A stretch of 34,611 bases of DNA from Roseomonas sp. 18066 (GTDB lineage Bacteria; Pseudomonadota; Alphaproteobacteria; Acetobacterales; Acetobacteraceae), in NCBI RefSeq assembly GCF_902706185.1, contig NZ_CACSJM010000059.1, forward strand, positions 1 to 34,611, in the 5' to 3' direction. Below the pieces are notes generated by a model. It did not search any database, was not told where the DNA came from, and saw nothing but the letters and a program-made list of their open reading frames with translations. A program made the translations under genes and the position numbers. This document shows, in pieces, positions 32,284-34,611 of this stretch; the stretch's first letter is position 1, and each line of letters opens with the position of its first letter.

Positions 32284-34530
32284 ATGCCTGGGCAACATCA
32301 CCGTCGTCTCCTAACGGCCGGAAAAAACTTCCAGCCCTGGTGGGTAGTGGCCTTGGCCCCTGAACTGTCTGCTGAACTGACAGCGCTTCGATGCGTCTTC
32401 CTGCTGGCCATGCATCATGGCCTGCACCTGACCCCGGCCGAGCTGCCGGTGCCGGGGGCGGGCGACATGACCGGCGCGGTGCTGCGCAGCCTGAAGGCCG
32501 CGGGGCTGGCCGCCAAGGCGCTGCCGCGCTGCGACTGGGACAAGGCCGGCAGCCTGGGCACCGCCTATCCGGCGCTGGCCACCCGGCGCGACGGCAGCTG
32601 GTTCATCCTGGTCCATGTCATGGCGGCGGCCGACGGCTCGAAGCTGGCCGCCATCCTCGACCCGCGCGACGAGGCCGCCGGCGTCCGGCTGGTGACGCGC
32701 GAGGCCTTCCTGGCCGACTGGTCCGGCCGGCTGATCCTGGCGAAACGCGCCAACAAGGTGACCGACGAGAACCAGCGCTTCGGCCTGCGCTGGTTCCTGC
32801 CCGAGATCATCCGCCACCGCCGGCTGTTCCAGGGTGTCGCCATCGCCGCCATCATGGCGAACCTGATCAGCTTCGCCATCCCGCTGCTGTTCCAGGTGCT
32901 GATCGACAAGGTCATCACCCACCACAGCTACCAGACCCTGACCGTGGTGGTGGCCGTCTTCGTGCTGCTGACCGTCTTCGACGGCCTCTTCAGCTATGCC
33001 CGGCAGCGGCTGATGCTGCTGGCCAGCAACAAGATCGACGCCCGGCTGACCTCGCGCACCTTCCGCCACCTGCTCGGCCTGCCGCTGCATTTCTTCGAGA
33101 GCAACAGCGCCGGCGTCCTCGCCCGCCACCTGCAGCAGACCGAGAAGCTGCGCCACTTCCTGACCGGCCGGCTGTTCCAGACCCTGCTGGACGCCGCCGC
33201 CCTGCCGGTGCTGCTGGTCCTCCTCGTGCTGTACAGCGGCGTGCTGACCGCGGTGGTGCTGGGCTTCTCGCTGGCCATCGCCGCCGTCATCGGCGGGCTG
33301 GTGCCGCTGTTCCGCGGCAAGCTGAACGCGCTGTACCAGTCGGAAGGCGCCCGCCAGGCCTATCTGGTCGAGACGCTGCACAACATGCGCGCGGTCAAGT
33401 CGCTGGTGCTGGAGCCGGCGCGGGAGAAGGCCTGGGACGCCAAGGTCGCCACCGCCATGCGCCAGCATGCCGGCGTCGGCCAGGTCGCCGCCACCGGCAA
33501 CGTGCTGACCACGGGCCTCGAGAAGCTGATGCAGATCAGCGTGCTCGGCGTCGGCGCCCTGCTGGTCTTCGACGGGCAGCTGAGCATCGGCGCGCTGGTC
33601 GCCTTCAACATGCTGTCCGGCCGGGTCACCGGGCCGCTGGTGCAGATCGTCGCCCTGATCAACGAGTACCAGGAGGCCGCGCTGTCGGTCGACATGCTGG
33701 GCACGGTGATGAACACCGCCCCCGAGCGCCAGGGCCAGGACCGCCGGGCGCGCCCCGAGATCACCGGCGCGCTCGAATTCCACGGCGTCGGCTTCCGCTA
33801 CCCCGGCGCCGCCACCCCGGCCCTGAACGATGTCTCCTTCAGCGTGAAGCCCGGCCAGGTGATCGGGCTGGTCGGCCGCTCCGGCTCGGGCAAGACCACG
33901 GTGACCCGGCTGGTCCAGGCCATCCACCTGCCGCAGGAAGGGCTGATCCAGCTGGACGGCGTCGACCTGCGCCAGATCGAGCTGCCGCATCTGCGCCGCA
34001 ACGTCGGCGTCGTGCTGCAGGACAACCTGCTGTTCCGCGGCAGCATCCGCGAGAACATCGCCGCCGCCCGGCCCGACGCGCCGATGACCGCCATCATCGA
34101 GGCCGCCCGCATGGCCGGCGCCGCCGAGTTCATCGACCGCCTGCCCATGGCCTATGACACCCTGGTCGAGGAAAGCGCCGCCAACTTCTCCGGCGGCCAG
34201 CGCCAGCGCCTGGCCATCGCCCGCGCCCTGCTGACCGAGCCCCGCCTGCTGATCTTCGACGAGGCCACCAGCGCCCTCGACCCCGAAAGCGAGGCCATCA
34301 TCCAGCAGAACCTGGCGGCCATCGCCCGCGGCCGCACCATGCTGATCGTCTCGCACCGCCTGGCCTCGCTGGTCGGCGCCGACGCCATCCTGGTGCTCGA
34401 CCGCGGCCAGGTGCTGGATTTCGCGCCGCACCCGGTGCTGCTGGAGCGCTGCGCCGTCTACCGCCAGCTCTGGGACACCCAGACCCAGCACCTGCACGCC
34501 TCCACCCCGCCGGCGGAGCTCGCGGCATGA
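32284..34530 (+). CDS. Type I secretion ABC transporter (HlyB-like) with C39-like domain
   Basis: 748 residues. The N-terminal ~150 residues are a C39-peptidase-like domain (LSAELTALRCVFLLAMHHGL to LVTREAFLADWSGRLIL) without the usual catalytic Q-x-x-x-x-x-C context, as in HlyB-type transporters that dock but do not cut their substrate. A six-helix membrane domain follows (FQGVAIAAIMANLISFAIPL, then LLDAAALPVLLVLLVLYSG). The ATPase domain from about residue 500 has Walker A GLVGRSGSGKTTVTRLV, signature NFSGGQRQRLAIARALL and Walker B LLIFDEATSALDPESEA. It would export an unfolded protein in one step with HlyD and a TolC-like channel. The ATG at 32284 gives full length; GTG 32347 is an alternative. 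The adjacent giant repeat protein is its likely cargo. Confidence 0.92.
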   Translation: MPGQHHRRLLTAGKNFQPWWVVALAPELSAELTALRCVFLLAMHHGLHLTPAELPVPGAGDMTGAVLRSLKAAGLAAKALPRCDWDKAGSLGTAYPALATRRDGSWFILVHVMAAADGSKLAAILDPRDEAAGVRLVTREAFLADWSGRLILAKRANKVTDENQRFGLRWFLPEIIRHRRLFQGVAIAAIMANLISFAIPLLFQVLIDKVITHHSYQTLTVVVAVFVLLTVFDGLFSYARQRLMLLASNKIDARLTSRTFRHLLGLPLHFFESNSAGVLARHLQQTEKLRHFLTGRLFQTLLDAAALPVLLVLLVLYSGVLTAVVLGFSLAIAAVIGGLVPLFRGKLNALYQSEGARQAYLVETLHNMRAVKSLVLEPAREKAWDAKVATAMRQHAGVGQVAATGNVLTTGLEKLMQISVLGVGALLVFDGQLSIGALVAFNMLSGRVTGPLVQIVALINEYQEAALSVDMLGTVMNTAPERQGQDRRARPEITGALEFHGVGFRYPGAATPALNDVSFSVKPGQVIGLVGRSGSGKTTVTRLVQAIHLPQEGLIQLDGVDLRQIELPHLRRNVGVVLQDNLLFRGSIRENIAAARPDAPMTAIIEAARMAGAAEFIDRLPMAYDTLVEESAANFSGGQRQRLAIARALLTEPRLLIFDEATSALDPESEAIIQQNLAAIARGRTMLIVSHRLASLVGADAILVLDRGQVLDFAPHPVLLERCAVYRQLWDTQTQHLHASTPPAELAA

Positions 34531-34611
34531 GCGCGACCCTGCGCCAGGGCCTCGACCTCGCGGCCCCGCCCCGGCTCAGCTGGGCCGGCCTGCTGCCGCG
34601 CTTCGGCAAGC
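34527..34611 (+). CDS. Start of a type I secretion membrane-fusion protein (HlyD-like), cut by window end
   Basis: The ATG overlaps the stop codon of the ABC transporter gene by four bases (ATGA). Only 28 residues are visible, MSATLRQGLDLAAPPRLSWA and eight more, which fit a short cytoplasmic N-terminus before the single membrane anchor of HlyD proteins. The assignment rests mainly on gene order, as hlyD normally follows hlyB with such coupling. Confidence 0.6.
   Translation, partial: MSATLRQGLDLAAPPRLSWAGLLPRFGK

Noticed and set aside
32311..34497. 728-codon open frame opposite the secretion transporter
   Set aside because: It is a GC-bias shadow of the transporter gene; low-complexity Gln/Asp/Gly-rich translation without motifs.

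Overview
The window is GC-rich (roughly 70 %) with long, closely packed genes and strongly G/C-biased third codon positions. Gene content (AcnB-type aconitase, many LysR/GntR regulators, FkbM and type I secretion genes, peptide ABC ATPases) suggests an alphaproteobacterium, most likely of the Acetobacteraceae (Roseomonas-like). That placement is an inference from composition and gene style; no rRNA or other marker is present. I saw no tRNA, rRNA, CRISPR array, transposase or phage gene.

Left part (1-9.6 kb): a beta-propeller gene cut by the window edge, a flavodoxin-fold quinone reductase, an Asp/Glu racemase-family enzyme and a long acnB. Then comes a DUF882/M15-type peptidase gene lying between two AT-rich stretches, a small glycine-rich lipoprotein, and a two-gene unit (Old Yellow Enzyme plus Tat-signal aldo/keto reductase) divergent from a LysR regulator.

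Middle (9.7-25 kb): a four-gene unit (NmrA-type SDR with an internal 12-bp repeat, secreted cupin, small membrane protein, GNAT). A second LysR regulator is divergent from a ring-cleaving VOC dioxygenase, with clear operator-like repeats between them. A 3' remnant of mntP ends abruptly at an AT-rich junction. Next is an iron-linked-looking block: an unknown 166-residue protein and an orphan pair of peptide-family ABC ATPases, each with a Fur-box-like palindrome just upstream. DinB and HEAT-like genes overlap by four bases, followed by a diguanylate cyclase. A GntR-led catabolic unit follows (alpha/beta hydrolase, PcaC-like decarboxylase, 3-hydroxyisobutyrate-dehydrogenase-like enzyme), with related operator-like sites in front of two of its genes.

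Right part (25-34.6 kb) is the most striking. A 5.1-kb gene encodes a 1,697-residue protein made almost entirely of 211 octapeptides of the form L-T-T-T-Q-(V/L/I)-A-(A/G), in perfect register with no insertion or deletion. Aspartate-type units recur in a fixed pattern that repeats every 48 units (384 residues, 1,152 bp). It is followed on the same strand by an FkbM methyltransferase and a class I methyltransferase. It is divergent from a type I secretion ABC transporter with a C39-like domain and the start of its membrane-fusion partner. I infer a secreted, possibly modified, solenoid-type surface protein with its own export system.
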